64,000 bases of DNA from Clostridium sp. 26_21 (GTDB lineage: Bacteria > Bacillota > Clostridia > TANB77 > CAG-508): NCBI GenBank assembly GCA_001915995.1, contig MNRO01000019.1:1-64000 (forward strand), given 5' to 3'. A program made the translations under genes and the position numbers. The notes below the pieces were generated by a model. The model did no database searches and had not been told where the DNA came from. It saw only the letters and a program-made list of their open reading frames with translations. Positions 26,965-35,186 of the stretch are shown here, one piece after another (position 1 is the first letter of the stretch; every line of letters starts with the position of its first letter).

Positions 26965-29010
26965 ATGGTAGATTTAAATAAAGAGATAAAATATGTAAAA
27001 GGAGTAGGTCCTAATAGAGAAGTATTATTAAATAAACTAAAAATATATACATTAAAAGACTTAATAACATATTATCCAAGAGACTATGAAGACAGAAGCA
27101 AGCCAAAAAATATATATGAATGTGAAGATGGAGAAGAAGTTTTAATAGAAGCAATGCCAACAGGAAAAATTTCAGAATATAGAAAAGGAAAGATGGTAAT
27201 AAGTCGACTAATAGTAAAAGATCAAACAGGAACATGTTATATAACATGGTTTAATCAAGGATATTTAAAAAGTGTATTTACACCAGGAAGATTATATAGA
27301 TTTTTTGGAAAAGTAGCCAAAAAAGGAAATAGAATTGAAATGAATTCACCTGTTTATGATGAAATAGATCAAAGTAAAAACACAGGAAAAATAATACCGA
27401 TTTATCCATTAACATATGAACTAAAGCAAAATACATTAAGAAAAATAATGGAAAATGGATTAACAGAAGTATTTGGAAAATTAGACGAAACATTACCAGA
27501 ATATGTATTGAAAGAAAACAATTTATTAGATATAAATACATGTATAGAAAGAATACATTTTCCACATGAATTTTCAGACTTTAATAAGGCAAGAGAAAGA
27601 CTTGTATTTGAAGAACTTTTAATAACACAATTAGCATTATTAAAATTAAAAAACAATTATGATAAAGATAGAAATGGAATAAAATTTGATAAAAATGTAA
27701 AAATGTCTGATGTTATAAATAAATTACCATTTAATTTAACAAAAGCACAATTAAGAGTATTAGAAGAAATTGATAATGATATGGAAAGTCCACATTCAAT
27801 GAACAGATTATTACAAGGAGATGTAGGTTCAGGAAAAACAATTGTAGCAATGATAGCAGCATATAAAGCAGTAAAATCTGGATATCAAGTAGCAATAATG
27901 GCGCCAACGGCAATACTTGCAAGTCAACATTTAGAGAGTTTTGAATCAATATTAAATCAATTTGGAATAAGGTGTGAATTATTAATATCAAGCATAACCA
28001 AAAAGAAAAAAATGGAACTTTTAGAAAGATTACAAAATGGAGAAATTGACATATTAATTGGAACACATGCAATGCTAGAGGAAAATGTAATATTTAAAAA
28101 TTTAGGATTAGTAGTAACAGATGAACAACACAGATTTGGAGTAAAACAGCGTGCAACAATTTCAAATAAAGGACAAAATCCAGACATAATAGCAATGTCT
28201 GCAACACCAATTCCAAGAACATTAGCATTAATATTATATGGGGACTTAGATATATCAATAATAGACGAACTTCCACCAAATAGGAAGAAAATAGAAACAT
28301 TTGCAGTTACAAAAGAAATGACAGAAAGAGTAAATACATTTGTAAAAAAGCAAATAGATGAAGGAAGGCAAGCATATATTGTTTGTCCATTAGTTGAAGA
28401 AAATGAAGAATTAGGATTAAAATCTGTTATTGAATTAGAAGAAAAATACAAAAACGAAACATTTAGTAATTACAAAGTAGCATATTTACATGGAAAAATG
28501 AAAGCAAAAGAAAAAGATGAAATAATGGAAAAATTTAAAAATGGAGAAATACAAATATTAATATCAACAACAGTAATTGAAGTAGGAGTAAATGTACCTA
28601 ATGCGAGTATTATGGTAGTTGAAAATGCAGAAAGATTTGGACTTGCACAATTACATCAATTGAGAGGAAGAGTTGGAAGAGGAGAATATCAATCATATTG
28701 TATTTTAAAATTTGAAGGAAATGGAAAAACAACAAAAGAAAGAATGAAAGTAATGTGCCAGACAAATGATGGATTTATAATATCTGAAAAAGATTTAGAA
28801 TTAAGAGGTTCAGGAGACTTTTTTGGAACAGAGCAACATGGTATTCCAGAATTTAAAATAGCAAATTTATTTGAAGATATGGGAACTTTGAAAAAGGTTC
28901 AAAAAATAGCAATGGAAATTATGGCAGATGATCCATTACTTGAAAAAGAAAAAAATATAAAACTAAATGAATTAGTAAAAGAAAAATTTAGTTCAAGAAT
29001 AGAAATTTAA
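26965..29010 (+). CDS. recG: ATP-dependent DNA helicase RecG
   Basis: RecG remodels stalled replication forks and branch-migrates Holliday junctions. The 681 residues contain the N-terminal wedge/OB domain (about 40-160), Walker A LLQGDVGSGKTIVAMIAAYK, motif Ia APTAILA, DEQH box VVTDEQHRFGVKQR, motif III AMSATPIPRTLA, and motif VI QLRGRVGRGEYQSYC, with the C-terminal LRGSGDFFGTEQHG wedge contact. GGAGAAAAAGGCATAGAA precedes the ATG. Confidence 0.97.
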   Translation: MVDLNKEIKYVKGVGPNREVLLNKLKIYTLKDLITYYPRDYEDRSKPKNIYECEDGEEVLIEAMPTGKISEYRKGKMVISRLIVKDQTGTCYITWFNQGYLKSVFTPGRLYRFFGKVAKKGNRIEMNSPVYDEIDQSKNTGKIIPIYPLTYELKQNTLRKIMENGLTEVFGKLDETLPEYVLKENNLLDINTCIERIHFPHEFSDFNKARERLVFEELLITQLALLKLKNNYDKDRNGIKFDKNVKMSDVINKLPFNLTKAQLRVLEEIDNDMESPHSMNRLLQGDVGSGKTIVAMIAAYKAVKSGYQVAIMAPTAILASQHLESFESILNQFGIRCELLISSITKKKKMELLERLQNGEIDILIGTHAMLEENVIFKNLGLVVTDEQHRFGVKQRATISNKGQNPDIIAMSATPIPRTLALILYGDLDISIIDELPPNRKKIETFAVTKEMTERVNTFVKKQIDEGRQAYIVCPLVEENEELGLKSVIELEEKYKNETFSNYKVAYLHGKMKAKEKDEIMEKFKNGEIQILISTTVIEVGVNVPNASIMVVENAERFGLAQLHQLRGRVGRGEYQSYCILKFEGNGKTTKERMKVMCQTNDGFIISEKDLELRGSGDFFGTEQHGIPEFKIANLFEDMGTLKKVQKIAMEIMADDPLLEKEKNIKLNELVKEKFSSRIEI

Positions 29011-29026
29011 AAGGATGTTGATAAAA

Positions 29027-29218
29027 ATGTGGCAAATAATAGGAAGATTAATAGGAGCTTTAATAGCTTTAGCAGGAGTAATAATGATATATGATGCTCG
29101 TTTGATTACTAAAAAATATTTTAGTTTTGGTGATAAAAATGAAGCAACAACAGGGCTAAAAATGCTTGGAACAATTGTGTGTGTGATGGGTGGAGTCTTA
29201 GTTATGTTTATAAAATAA
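29027..29218 (+). CDS. Small membrane protein, 63 aa
   Basis: Two hydrophobic helices (IIGRLIGALIALAGVIMIY and LGTIVCVMGGVLVMFI) around a short polar loop with FSFGDKNEAT. It starts 16 bases after recG, with AAAGGA before it. No family recognised; possibly a small Clostridia membrane protein of unknown role. Confidence 0.7.
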   Translation: MWQIIGRLIGALIALAGVIMIYDARLITKKYFSFGDKNEATTGLKMLGTIVCVMGGVLVMFIK

Positions 29219-29275
29219 TAGTCATAAAAATGTTCAATTATGAATAAAATAAATTAAATATTTTTGGTAAAATAC

Positions 29276-29305
29276 TTGACAATGTAATTAGTATTGTGCT
29301 AAAAT
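29276..29305 (+). promoter_or_regulatory. Promoter of tRNA-Leu
   Basis: TTGACA at 29276-29281 and TAAAAT at 29300-29305 with an 18-bp spacer, 20 bp before the tRNA. Confidence 0.7.
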
Positions 29306-29325
29306 AACATTTGTCAAGTAAATAT

Positions 29326-29409
29326 GCGGATGTGGCGGAACTGGCAGACGCGCTGGTCTTAGGAACCAGTGTCAACGACGTGGGGGTTCAAGTCCCTTCA
29401 TCCGCACCA
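29326..29409 (+). tRNA. tRNA-Leu (anticodon TAG)
   Basis: An 84-nt class II tRNA with a variable arm and encoded CCA. The anticodon arm CTGGT-CTTAGGA-ACCAG gives anticodon TAG; the T arm is GGGTTCAAGTCCC and the acceptor GCGGATG/CATCCGC. The accessory region to the right starts directly behind it. I found no second copy of its 3' end that would mark an integrated element. Confidence 0.97.
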
Positions 29410-29454
29410 ACGACGAATCTATTCGAACTTTTATAAGAACAGATGAGATATAAA

Positions 29455-29488
29455 AATCAATCAGAAAATAATCTGGTTGATTTTTTTT
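29455..29488 (+). terminator. Terminator after tRNA-Leu
   Basis: AATCAATCAGA (29455-29465) pairs with TCTGGTTGATT (29472-29482), followed by eight T. Confidence 0.85.
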
Positions 29489-29549
29489 GCTTATTTGAAA
29501 TAAGCAAAAGAAAATCATCCTAAATCTCAAATGGAAGGATGGTAAAAAA

Positions 29550-29909
29550 ATGAAAATAATTAAAGAAACCCTACAATTTGAAGAATCCTTAAAACAACGA
29601 TTAGACTTTATATGTGAATTTGCAAAGATTACACCTATATTTATCAATGGCACAATTAGAAAGATAGATAAAACCAATCTTTCTTACATTGAGCCACACA
29701 GGGTAATTATTAAAGGTATTACATTCTTATGTTTCAATTATTCAAATGATATTTATATTTCTAATTTAACAAATATTAAGGCAATGGCTGAGCAAGATAA
29801 TACCAATGAGCAATTAAAAGAAACAAATCAACTATTGTGGGTTGGTTTGATGAATAATTATAAACATTATGCTGAGGAAATTGTTTATAATGAGATAATT
29901 TTCTTGTAA
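29550..29909 (+). CDS. Hypothetical protein, 119 aa
   Basis: I do not recognise it. It is soluble, begins MKIIKETLQFEESLKQRLDF, has a central hydrophobic strand region (VIIKGITFLCFNYSNDIY) and a C-terminal helix ending AEEIVYNEIIFL. AAGGATGG lies upstream of the ATG. It uses more T-ending codons than the core genes. It is the first gene of the accessory region behind tRNA-Leu. Confidence 0.6.
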   Translation: MKIIKETLQFEESLKQRLDFICEFAKITPIFINGTIRKIDKTNLSYIEPHRVIIKGITFLCFNYSNDIYISNLTNIKAMAEQDNTNEQLKETNQLLWVGLMNNYKHYAEEIVYNEIIFL

Positions 29910-30018
29910 AAGTATTTTAAAATTTTCTTTTGAATTTTTTTTGAAACTATTGTTTTTATTGGGATTGAATGATATACTATTTACGTAAATATAGTAAATA
30001 AACGAAATGAATTAGTAT

Positions 30019-31885
30019 ATGTTTAAATTTTCTAAGGAAGATAATATTGAAAAAAATAATATTATGAAGTTAGATAAAATGAATTATCCAAAATATTATT
30101 TAAATTTGGCTATCCAGCAAAAACAACAAGCCAATCAAAATAAAGAAATAGATAAATTTGTTGATGACATTACAAAAGATTACAATACTAATTACAGATA
30201 TGCTTTATGCATCCTACTAAAAGAAGCTATTATTGATGGGAAAGTAGATAAAAAAGTTATATTAAATTTATTGAGTAATATGTATAAGGATAATGAAATA
30301 CAAACAGTATTGGGCAAATCGTTGTTAAACAAACAGTTTTTAGGTACATTTATGAATTTAGATATAAATGAAAGAAAAACAATAATAGATAGCTTTGTAC
30401 AAAATTTAAGCAATAAAGAGTTTAATACAAGTTTTTTTTCTAATTATAATGAGGTTGATACAAATAAAATTAATGAAACATATATATTTATCAAATATAA
30501 CTACGACAATGAAAATACAAGATTAATATATATTTATGAAGATGGAACAATTGTTGGAATTAATGTAAAAAATGAAAACTGTGAACTTTTAGAAAGAAAA
30601 ATAAGTAAAAACAAAGTGAATTTTATAGAAAAAACCATAAGTAGTACTGCTCTAAAAGATACAGAAAATGATATTATGACGATTATTAACAAAAAATGTG
30701 AGATATATAAATATGAACCAAGTGTATTTTATTTAATTTTAATGTTAATAAGCGAAGACGATGATAAGTGCAATGATAAAATATTCTTTAAGTATGATTT
30801 GTATTTTTATAAAGAGTTTAACGATGAGTTAAGATTTTTAAATTATGAAGAAAAAATCAAAAGATTTATATTTTCGAATTGGTGTCCAGCAGAAACGGAA
30901 AGAGTTAATATAATAAATGCATGTAGAAAAATAACAAATAATATAAGTATAAATTCAAAAGAATGCATCCTGACAGATTTAAAATATTTTGCTGATTATT
31001 ATAGGCTAATTAAAGATTACAATAAAGCCATAATATTTTATAATGAGTTAGTTACCAGGGGAGTAGAATTAGCAAATCTGAATTTAGCAGACTGTTATGA
31101 TAAAATTGGAAACAATGTAAAATATAATGAATGTTTTAGCAAAGCAAAAGATACAATAGTGCCTGTATTTAAAAAAATGACAGAAAAAAAGTGTTATAAA
31201 ATTAACATAGAAAAGAATAGCAAACCTGGAATTCTAGATTCTAAGATAAATGGAACTCCATATATACCGATAGGAGAAGAATATCCAGTAAATAAAGATG
31301 GAAAACCTATGAGCCTTATTTTACAAATTAATTTTAAAGATGTTAATTTAGAGGAGTATCCACAAGAAGGAATTCTAGAAGTATTTGGAGATGTAACAGA
31401 TCTTAGAAACTCGAAATTCCAAATTAGGTATTATAACGATGTATCTTTAGAATATCAAACAGAACTTCCAAAAACGGAAATTTCGCATTTTTATGGATTA
31501 GTAGGAAGTACGAAATTGAAACTAGAAGAGCATTATACATGGATGCCTATGGCAAATAGGAAATTTGATGCTACACTAAAAAAAGTAGTAAAATCTTATA
31601 ATAAAAAAGCTAATATGACCTTGTATGTAAATAATGAAGACGATATAGAAAACATATATGATTTATTTAATAATGAGAATCCATATCCGTTTTTGTTGGG
31701 AGGATATTCAGATTATGCGGTTTGTCGGATTAACATCAGATGGTTGGGAGTGTGAAGATAGAAAAAAAGAGAGCCTCATAAAATTATTGGATGATGAAAC
31801 ATCTTGCTGTCTAAATATAGTAATATCAAAAACTGACCTGCTAAATAGAAAATTTGATAAAGCAGAAGTATTTTATATGGATTAG
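30019..31885 (+). CDS. YwqG/DUF1963-domain protein, +1 frameshift at CGG
   Basis: The N-terminal two thirds are unknown, with TPR-like helices around residues 330-375. From about residue 395 the sequence resembles DUF1963/YwqG: ILDSKINGTPYIPIGEEYP, LILQINFKDVNLEEYP and GILEVFGD. The first frame reaches GGYSDYAVC and then CGG at 31726, and stops nine codons later at 31755. Skipping the C of CGG and reading GGA continues as GLTSDGWECEDRKKESLIK, then NIVISKTDLLNRKFDKAEVFYMD in part, which fits the expected 'fFIs..DL...dFs.v.y.wD' C-terminus. The joined protein is 621 residues. YwqG proteins often sit among polymorphic-toxin immunity genes. No function assigned. The ATG at 30019 has only a weak binding site. 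Confidence 0.7.
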
Positions 31886-31990
31886 ATATTTTGTGATTGT
31901 ATTGAAGATTTTTTGTATATTTTATGTGACTAAAAAAATATATATAAATTAAATTTTAAATAAATAAAAAAGAAAAGTGGTAAATATAAT

Positions 31991-32440
31991 ATGTTTGATA
32001 TGGATAGATTTCAGGAACAATGTAAGAATATATTAATAGATTTTTAAAAAAATGGTCCTATAATTAGAATAGAGGAAGAAAATGGAGTTAAATTAGATTT
32101 TTCGGAAAAGTCAATAGAAATAATTCCAAAATTGATTGATGAAATTAAGAATGCATATGAAGGCAAGAAGATCTCAAAAGAATACTATGATACAGTTATT
32201 ACTCTTATGGGTTGGTACTTAGGAACAACAATGTTAAAAAATGGTTTAGATAAGTTTGGAGGAGAATGGAAAAATTCTGATTCTATACCAGGATTTGAAG
32301 GAATAAATTTAATTTTTATTCAATGTTCAAACGGAACGATGCACTTTCCATTTGACAAGATAAAGAAATATGTCCAAAATGGTTCTGTAGAGGATATAGT
32401 ACTTTTTTATAAAACATGTTTTGAATTAGCTGAAAGATAA
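31991..32440 (+). pseudogene. Small protein gene interrupted by an in-frame TAA
   Basis: From ATG 31991 the frame reads MFDMDRFQEQCKNILIDF, meets TAA at 32045-32047, and then continues open in the same frame for 130 codons (KNGPIIRIEEENGVKLDF and on to 32440). The continuation contains LMGWYLGTTMLKNGLDKFGGEW and IQCSNGTMHFPFDKIKKYVQNG, resembling small DUF3806-like proteins found near contact-dependent toxin systems. No ATG with a binding site follows the stop, so restart would need a rare codon. Most simply a nonsense-mutated immunity-like gene. A TAA read as sense here is possible but nothing else supports it. Confidence 0.6.
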
Positions 32441-32509
32441 TAAAATCACATATATCAACAATGTATAATAACAAAATATTACAATAAATCTTAAATTACA
32501 AAATACTAC

Positions 32510-32538
32510 TTGAAAAATACCTAAAAATATGGTATAAA
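32510..32538 (+). promoter_or_regulatory. Promoter of the AbiF-associated RNA
   Basis: TTGAAA at 32510-32515 and TATAAA at 32533-32538 with a 17-bp spacer; transcription would begin at about 32545, exactly at the conserved RNA repeat. Confidence 0.65.
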
Positions 32539-32543
32539 TATAT

Positions 32544-32586
32544 TGAGTGGTGCCCAGGAAACTCTCGAAGCCTTGGGTCATTTTTT
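32544..32586 (+). ncRNA. AbiF-associated structured RNA, upstream copy
   Basis: Starts TGAGTGGTG, then a hairpin: CCCAGG (32553-32558) pairs with CCTTGG G's six bases (32572-32577), around a loop AAACTCTCGAAGC, followed by TCA and a T run. The same structure recurs at 33501-33540 after the abi gene. Between the copies three base pairs are exchanged on both sides (two C-G to T-A, one G-C to A-T) and one G-U becomes G-C, while the loop is almost unchanged, so the RNA is under selection as a structure. The T run may end a short transcript before the gene. Confidence 0.75.
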
Positions 32587-32605
32587 ATATTTATATGGAG
32601 GTATA

Positions 32606-33472
32606 ATGAAAGAGTACAAGAATAACCAAGAACTTATCGATTATCTTATATCTAAAAATGTAATTATAAATGATGTACAGTCAACATTAAAGAATATTGA
32701 AAAATATACTTATTATTCTATTGTAAACGGTTATAAATCAGTTTTTAAAGATGAAGAAAACAACTATAAGGAAAATACTTCTTTTGAAGAAATCTTTGCT
32801 TTATATGAATTCGACAAAAACATAAAAGCCATATTTCTAAAATATAGTTTGGAGATAGAAATTGTGATAAAATCACTGATTGCAAATACTATTGCTGAAG
32901 AATATGGAATTGAAAACTATTTAAAGCCAGAGAATTTTGATGATAATGCTGACAAAGAACTAATAAACGAACTAATATTAAAGATAAATAAAGAAATTGA
33001 CGATAATTATATAAAACATTCTGCTATTAAGCATTACAAAGACAATTATGGATTTGTTCCACCTTTTGTAGCAACTAAGATTTTAACCTTTGGTGCTATT
33101 AGCAGATATTATAGTTTATTAAAACAAAATGATAGACAAAAAATAAGTAAATATTTTAAATTGTCTGATAAATTATTAAAGCAAATATTGATTAACTTAA
33201 CTATGGTAAGAAATATTTCTGCACATTCTGATAGATTATTTTGCTATAGAAATAAATATGATATTGCTTTTAAGCAAATAGAAGAAAACTATGAAAGAAA
33301 AGAGAATTTGAGTAATTTGTATATGATTATAAAGTGTATGCAAGTATTACTTGATGAAGAAAAATATCAAGAATTTGAGTTGTTGCTTAATAAGGAAATA
33401 GAACAGTTAAAAAATAAATTAACTACTATTGATATAAATGATATTTTGAGAATTATGGGCTATAATGTATAA
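32606..33472 (+). CDS. AbiF/AbiD-type abortive infection protein (Abi_2, HEPN)
   Basis: A 288-residue Abi_2-family protein. These are toxins of abortive-infection phage defence and are thought to act as HEPN ribonucleases. The HEPN signature RxxxxH is visible as Arg202-NISA-His207 in TMVRNISAHSDR. Other family features: an early LIDYLISKNVIINDV helix, IVNGYK, IFALYEFDKNIK and FVPPFVATKILTFGAISRYYSLL (in part). I start at ATG 32606 with GGAGG four bases upstream; the ORF extension to 32543 covers the upstream RNA. It lies between two copies of a structured RNA and ends before a terminator at 33546, so RNA-protein-RNA forms a compact cassette. Confidence 0.9.
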   Translation: MKEYKNNQELIDYLISKNVIINDVQSTLKNIEKYTYYSIVNGYKSVFKDEENNYKENTSFEEIFALYEFDKNIKAIFLKYSLEIEIVIKSLIANTIAEEYGIENYLKPENFDDNADKELINELILKINKEIDDNYIKHSAIKHYKDNYGFVPPFVATKILTFGAISRYYSLLKQNDRQKISKYFKLSDKLLKQILINLTMVRNISAHSDRLFCYRNKYDIAFKQIEENYERKENLSNLYMIIKCMQVLLDEEKYQEFELLLNKEIEQLKNKLTTIDINDILRIMGYNV

Positions 33473-33499
33473 TTTTTTATTTTGCAGAATATAATAATT

Positions 33500-33544
33500 T
33501 TGAGTGGTGCTTAGAAAACTTTCGAAGCTCTAAGTCATTCTTAA
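33500..33544 (+). ncRNA. AbiF-associated structured RNA, downstream copy
   Basis: TGAGTGGTGC and the hairpin CTTAGA (33510-33515) / TCTAAG (33529-33534) around AAACTTTCGAAGC, then TCA, aligned without gaps to the copy at 32544. A TATAAT at 33490-33495 sits at the same distance as the -10 box of the first copy, so it probably has its own promoter, although no good -35 box is seen. Confidence 0.7.
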
Positions 33545-33545
33545 A

Positions 33546-33574
33546 CCTAGAATTTATCAAGATTCTAGGTTTTT
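33546..33574 (+). terminator. Terminator of the AbiF cassette
   Basis: CCTAGAAT (33546-33553) pairs perfectly with ATTCTAGG (33562-33569), then TTTTT. Confidence 0.85.
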
Positions 33575-33625
33575 ATAATTTTCTTGCTAATACACTTGCA
33601 TAATTTATATTATTATGCTAAATTA

Positions 33626-33741
33626 ATAACAGAAACTGATTGATTATTATATCAATCGTCAAGAGAGCCAAAGGTTGTAAATAACTACTTCGTTGGCACC
33701 AAAGTAAGAATAGAGAACTTTTAAAGTTTTCTATTCTTTTT
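33626..33741 (+). ncRNA. Candidate non-coding RNA with three hairpins
   Basis: A promoter-like pair (TTGCAT 33596-33601, TAAATT 33619-33624, 17-bp spacer) is followed by GATTGAT/ATCAATC (33638-33657), GCCAA/TTGGC (33667-33697) and a terminator hairpin AGAATAGAGAACTTT / AAAGTTTTCTATTCT (33707-33737) with a T run. No credible ORF is inside. It fills most of the 415-base gap between the AbiF gene and the next gene. No known RNA family recognised. Confidence 0.45.
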
Positions 33742-33774
33742 ATGAAATTAATGCAATTGCAATGCAGTAGAGAG

Positions 33775-33803
33775 TTGAAATAATATTTAAAATATAGTAT
33801 AAT
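33775..33803 (+). promoter_or_regulatory. Promoter of the 33888 gene
   Basis: TTGAAA at 33775-33780 and TATAAT at 33798-33803 with a 17-bp spacer. Confidence 0.75.
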
Positions 33804-33844
33804 AATGGATGTAACAGTATTGTTGCACCTTTGAAAAGTAAAAT

Positions 33845-33866
33845 TTCGGAGGTGCGAACCTCCGAA
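33845..33866 (+). promoter_or_regulatory. Leader hairpin with mimic of the ribosome binding site
   Basis: TTCGGAGG (33845-33852) pairs perfectly with CCTCCGAA (33859-33866). The CCTCC arm could instead pair with the true site GGAGG at 33876-33880, so the leader may switch between open and closed states. Confidence 0.5.
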
Positions 33867-33887
33867 CAATAAAAAGGAGGATTTATT

Positions 33888-34070
33888 ATGACTAAACAGG
33901 TCGTAAAAACTATTGTTTGGGCAGTAATCGTTTTCCTCATTCTTGCTGCATATAAAGGCATTGTAGCAGGGAGTGACAATTGGCTGGAAGAAACGCTCTA
34001 TTGGGTAATTCCATCAGCAGTTGGATATTTCTTGGGGTATGAACAAGCACATAGAGACGAAAATTGGTAA
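33888..34070 (+). CDS. Small membrane protein, 60 aa, balanced codon use
   Basis: One clear membrane helix (VVKTIVWAVIVFLILAAY) and a second amphipathic stretch (TLYWVIPSAVGYFLGYE) before a charged tail. No family recognised. Codon use includes CTG, CTC, GTC and ACG, unlike the AT-rich neighbours. It has its own promoter at 33775, a leader hairpin, AAAGGAGG and a terminator at 34079, the same plan as the units at 11421 and 35287. It could be a tiny phage protein such as a holin, given the lysin just downstream, but that is a guess. Confidence 0.7.
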   Translation: MTKQVVKTIVWAVIVFLILAAYKGIVAGSDNWLEETLYWVIPSAVGYFLGYEQAHRDENW

Positions 34071-34078
34071 TTGTCCCC

Positions 34079-34111
34079 AAAAGCTATGCAATATATATTG
34101 CATAGCTTTTA
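34079..34111 (+). terminator. Terminator after the 33888 gene
   Basis: AAAAGCTATGCAAT (34079-34092) pairs perfectly with ATTGCATAGCTTTT (34097-34110). Confidence 0.85.
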
Positions 34112-34295
34112 TCTTTTTCGAAGAATTTGCTAAAAAATAAAATTCTAGTATAATTATGTGAAATCTTTTTTTATACTTATATCACTAAGAAAGTACAACA
34201 GATTTTTATGCTTTCTTCTGACTAAAAATGATGAAGTAATAACTAAAAAACTAATTTTGAATATACTATAATAATTTTAAATTAGGAGGAATCAA

Positions 34296-34424
34296 ATGGA
34301 AGACAACATAATTATTGAAGATATAGAATTTCAAGAAGAGTTATATCGAAAAACAATAGAAGAAAATGAATTTTCAGAATCAAATATTCATGGAATAGGA
34401 GATGATGATAATGCAAATAACTAA
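34296..34424 (+). CDS. Small acidic protein, 42 aa, overlapping the lysin start
   Basis: Begins MEDNIIIEDIEFQEELYR seven bases after AGGAGGA, the best binding site in this stretch, and ends at 34424, so it overlaps the first 14 bases of the amidase gene in another frame. Its 3' end carries the GGAG that serves the amidase. A leader or partner of the lysin is likely. No family recognised. Confidence 0.6.
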   Translation: MEDNIIIEDIEFQEELYRKTIEENEFSESNIHGIGDDDNANN

Positions 34425-35136
34425 GATGTTAGTACCTAAAGAAAGATATGAAATAAAATGTCCATATGAAATGAATCCAGAATTTATTATAGTTCATAAT
34501 ACAGCAAATGATGCATCTGCAATGGCAGAAATATCATATATGATAGGAAATAATAATAAAATATCATTTCATTGTGCAGTTGATAATACTAGAATAGTTC
34601 AAGGAATTCCATTTAATCGTAATAGCTGGAATGCAGGAGATGGAAAAAATGGAGATGGAAATAGAAAAGGAATTTCTATAGAGATATGTTATTCAAAATC
34701 AGGTGGAGAAGATTTTGAAAATGCAGAAAAGCTTGCAGCAGAATATATTGCATATTTATTAAAACAATACAATTGGAAAATTGATAGAGTAAAGAAACAT
34801 CAGGATTTTTCGAATAAAAATTGTCCACATAGAACATTAGAAGAAGGTTGGCAGAATTTTATAAATTTAATTAGTTTTTATTTAGAAGATAAACCAATAA
34901 ATAATGATGGAATAGAAAACGGGAGTGATGAAGAAGTGAAAACATATCAAAATGGAAGTACAAGTGAAATTGTATATGCTGATACAAATTGTACAAAAAG
35001 AATTGGGAGTTTAGACCCAAGAGAAAGATGTGATTGTTTTGGGATTTTTAATGATAGAGCTATGGTTAGATATCAAGTAAATGGAACCAATAATTTTAAA
35101 ATAGGTTTCTGTAAATGGCTTGGTGGGGTGAATTAA
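34411..35136 (+). CDS. N-acetylmuramoyl-L-alanine amidase (Amidase_2), lysin-like
   Basis: Cleaves the amide between muramic acid and the stem peptide. The Amidase_2 domain (about 22-150) shows FIIVHNTAN (zinc His), FHCAVDNTRIVQGIP, and KKHQDFSNKNCPHRTL (second and third zinc ligands). After an acidic linker the last 60 residues (YADTNCTKRIGSLDPRERC) look like an SH3b-type wall-binding domain. There is no signal peptide, as in phage endolysins. I start at ATG 34411, nine bases after GGAG. It overlaps the 42-residue gene upstream. Probably a phage remnant or a domesticated lysin. Confidence 0.88.
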   Translation: MQITKMLVPKERYEIKCPYEMNPEFIIVHNTANDASAMAEISYMIGNNNKISFHCAVDNTRIVQGIPFNRNSWNAGDGKNGDGNRKGISIEICYSKSGGEDFENAEKLAAEYIAYLLKQYNWKIDRVKKHQDFSNKNCPHRTLEEGWQNFINLISFYLEDKPINNDGIENGSDEEVKTYQNGSTSEIVYADTNCTKRIGSLDPRERCDCFGIFNDRAMVRYQVNGTNNFKIGFCKWLGGVN

Positions 35137-35157
35137 GCTTTTAATATTAGGCAAAAA

Positions 35158-35186
35158 TTGACATTTTGAGATAAAAATGATATAAT
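35158..35186 (+). promoter_or_regulatory. Consensus sigma-A promoter of the 35287 gene
   Basis: TTGACA at 35158-35163 and TATAAT at 35181-35186 with a 17-bp spacer, both perfect, as at 11322. Confidence 0.85.

Noticed and set aside
29372..29677. Minus-strand ORF ending in GLEPPRR that crosses tRNA-Leu
   Set aside because: This is a known type of spurious ORF produced by reading through a tRNA gene.
32045..32047. TAA as a sense codon in this genome
   Set aside because: TAA is the normal stop of most genes here; a single interrupted accessory gene is better explained by mutation.
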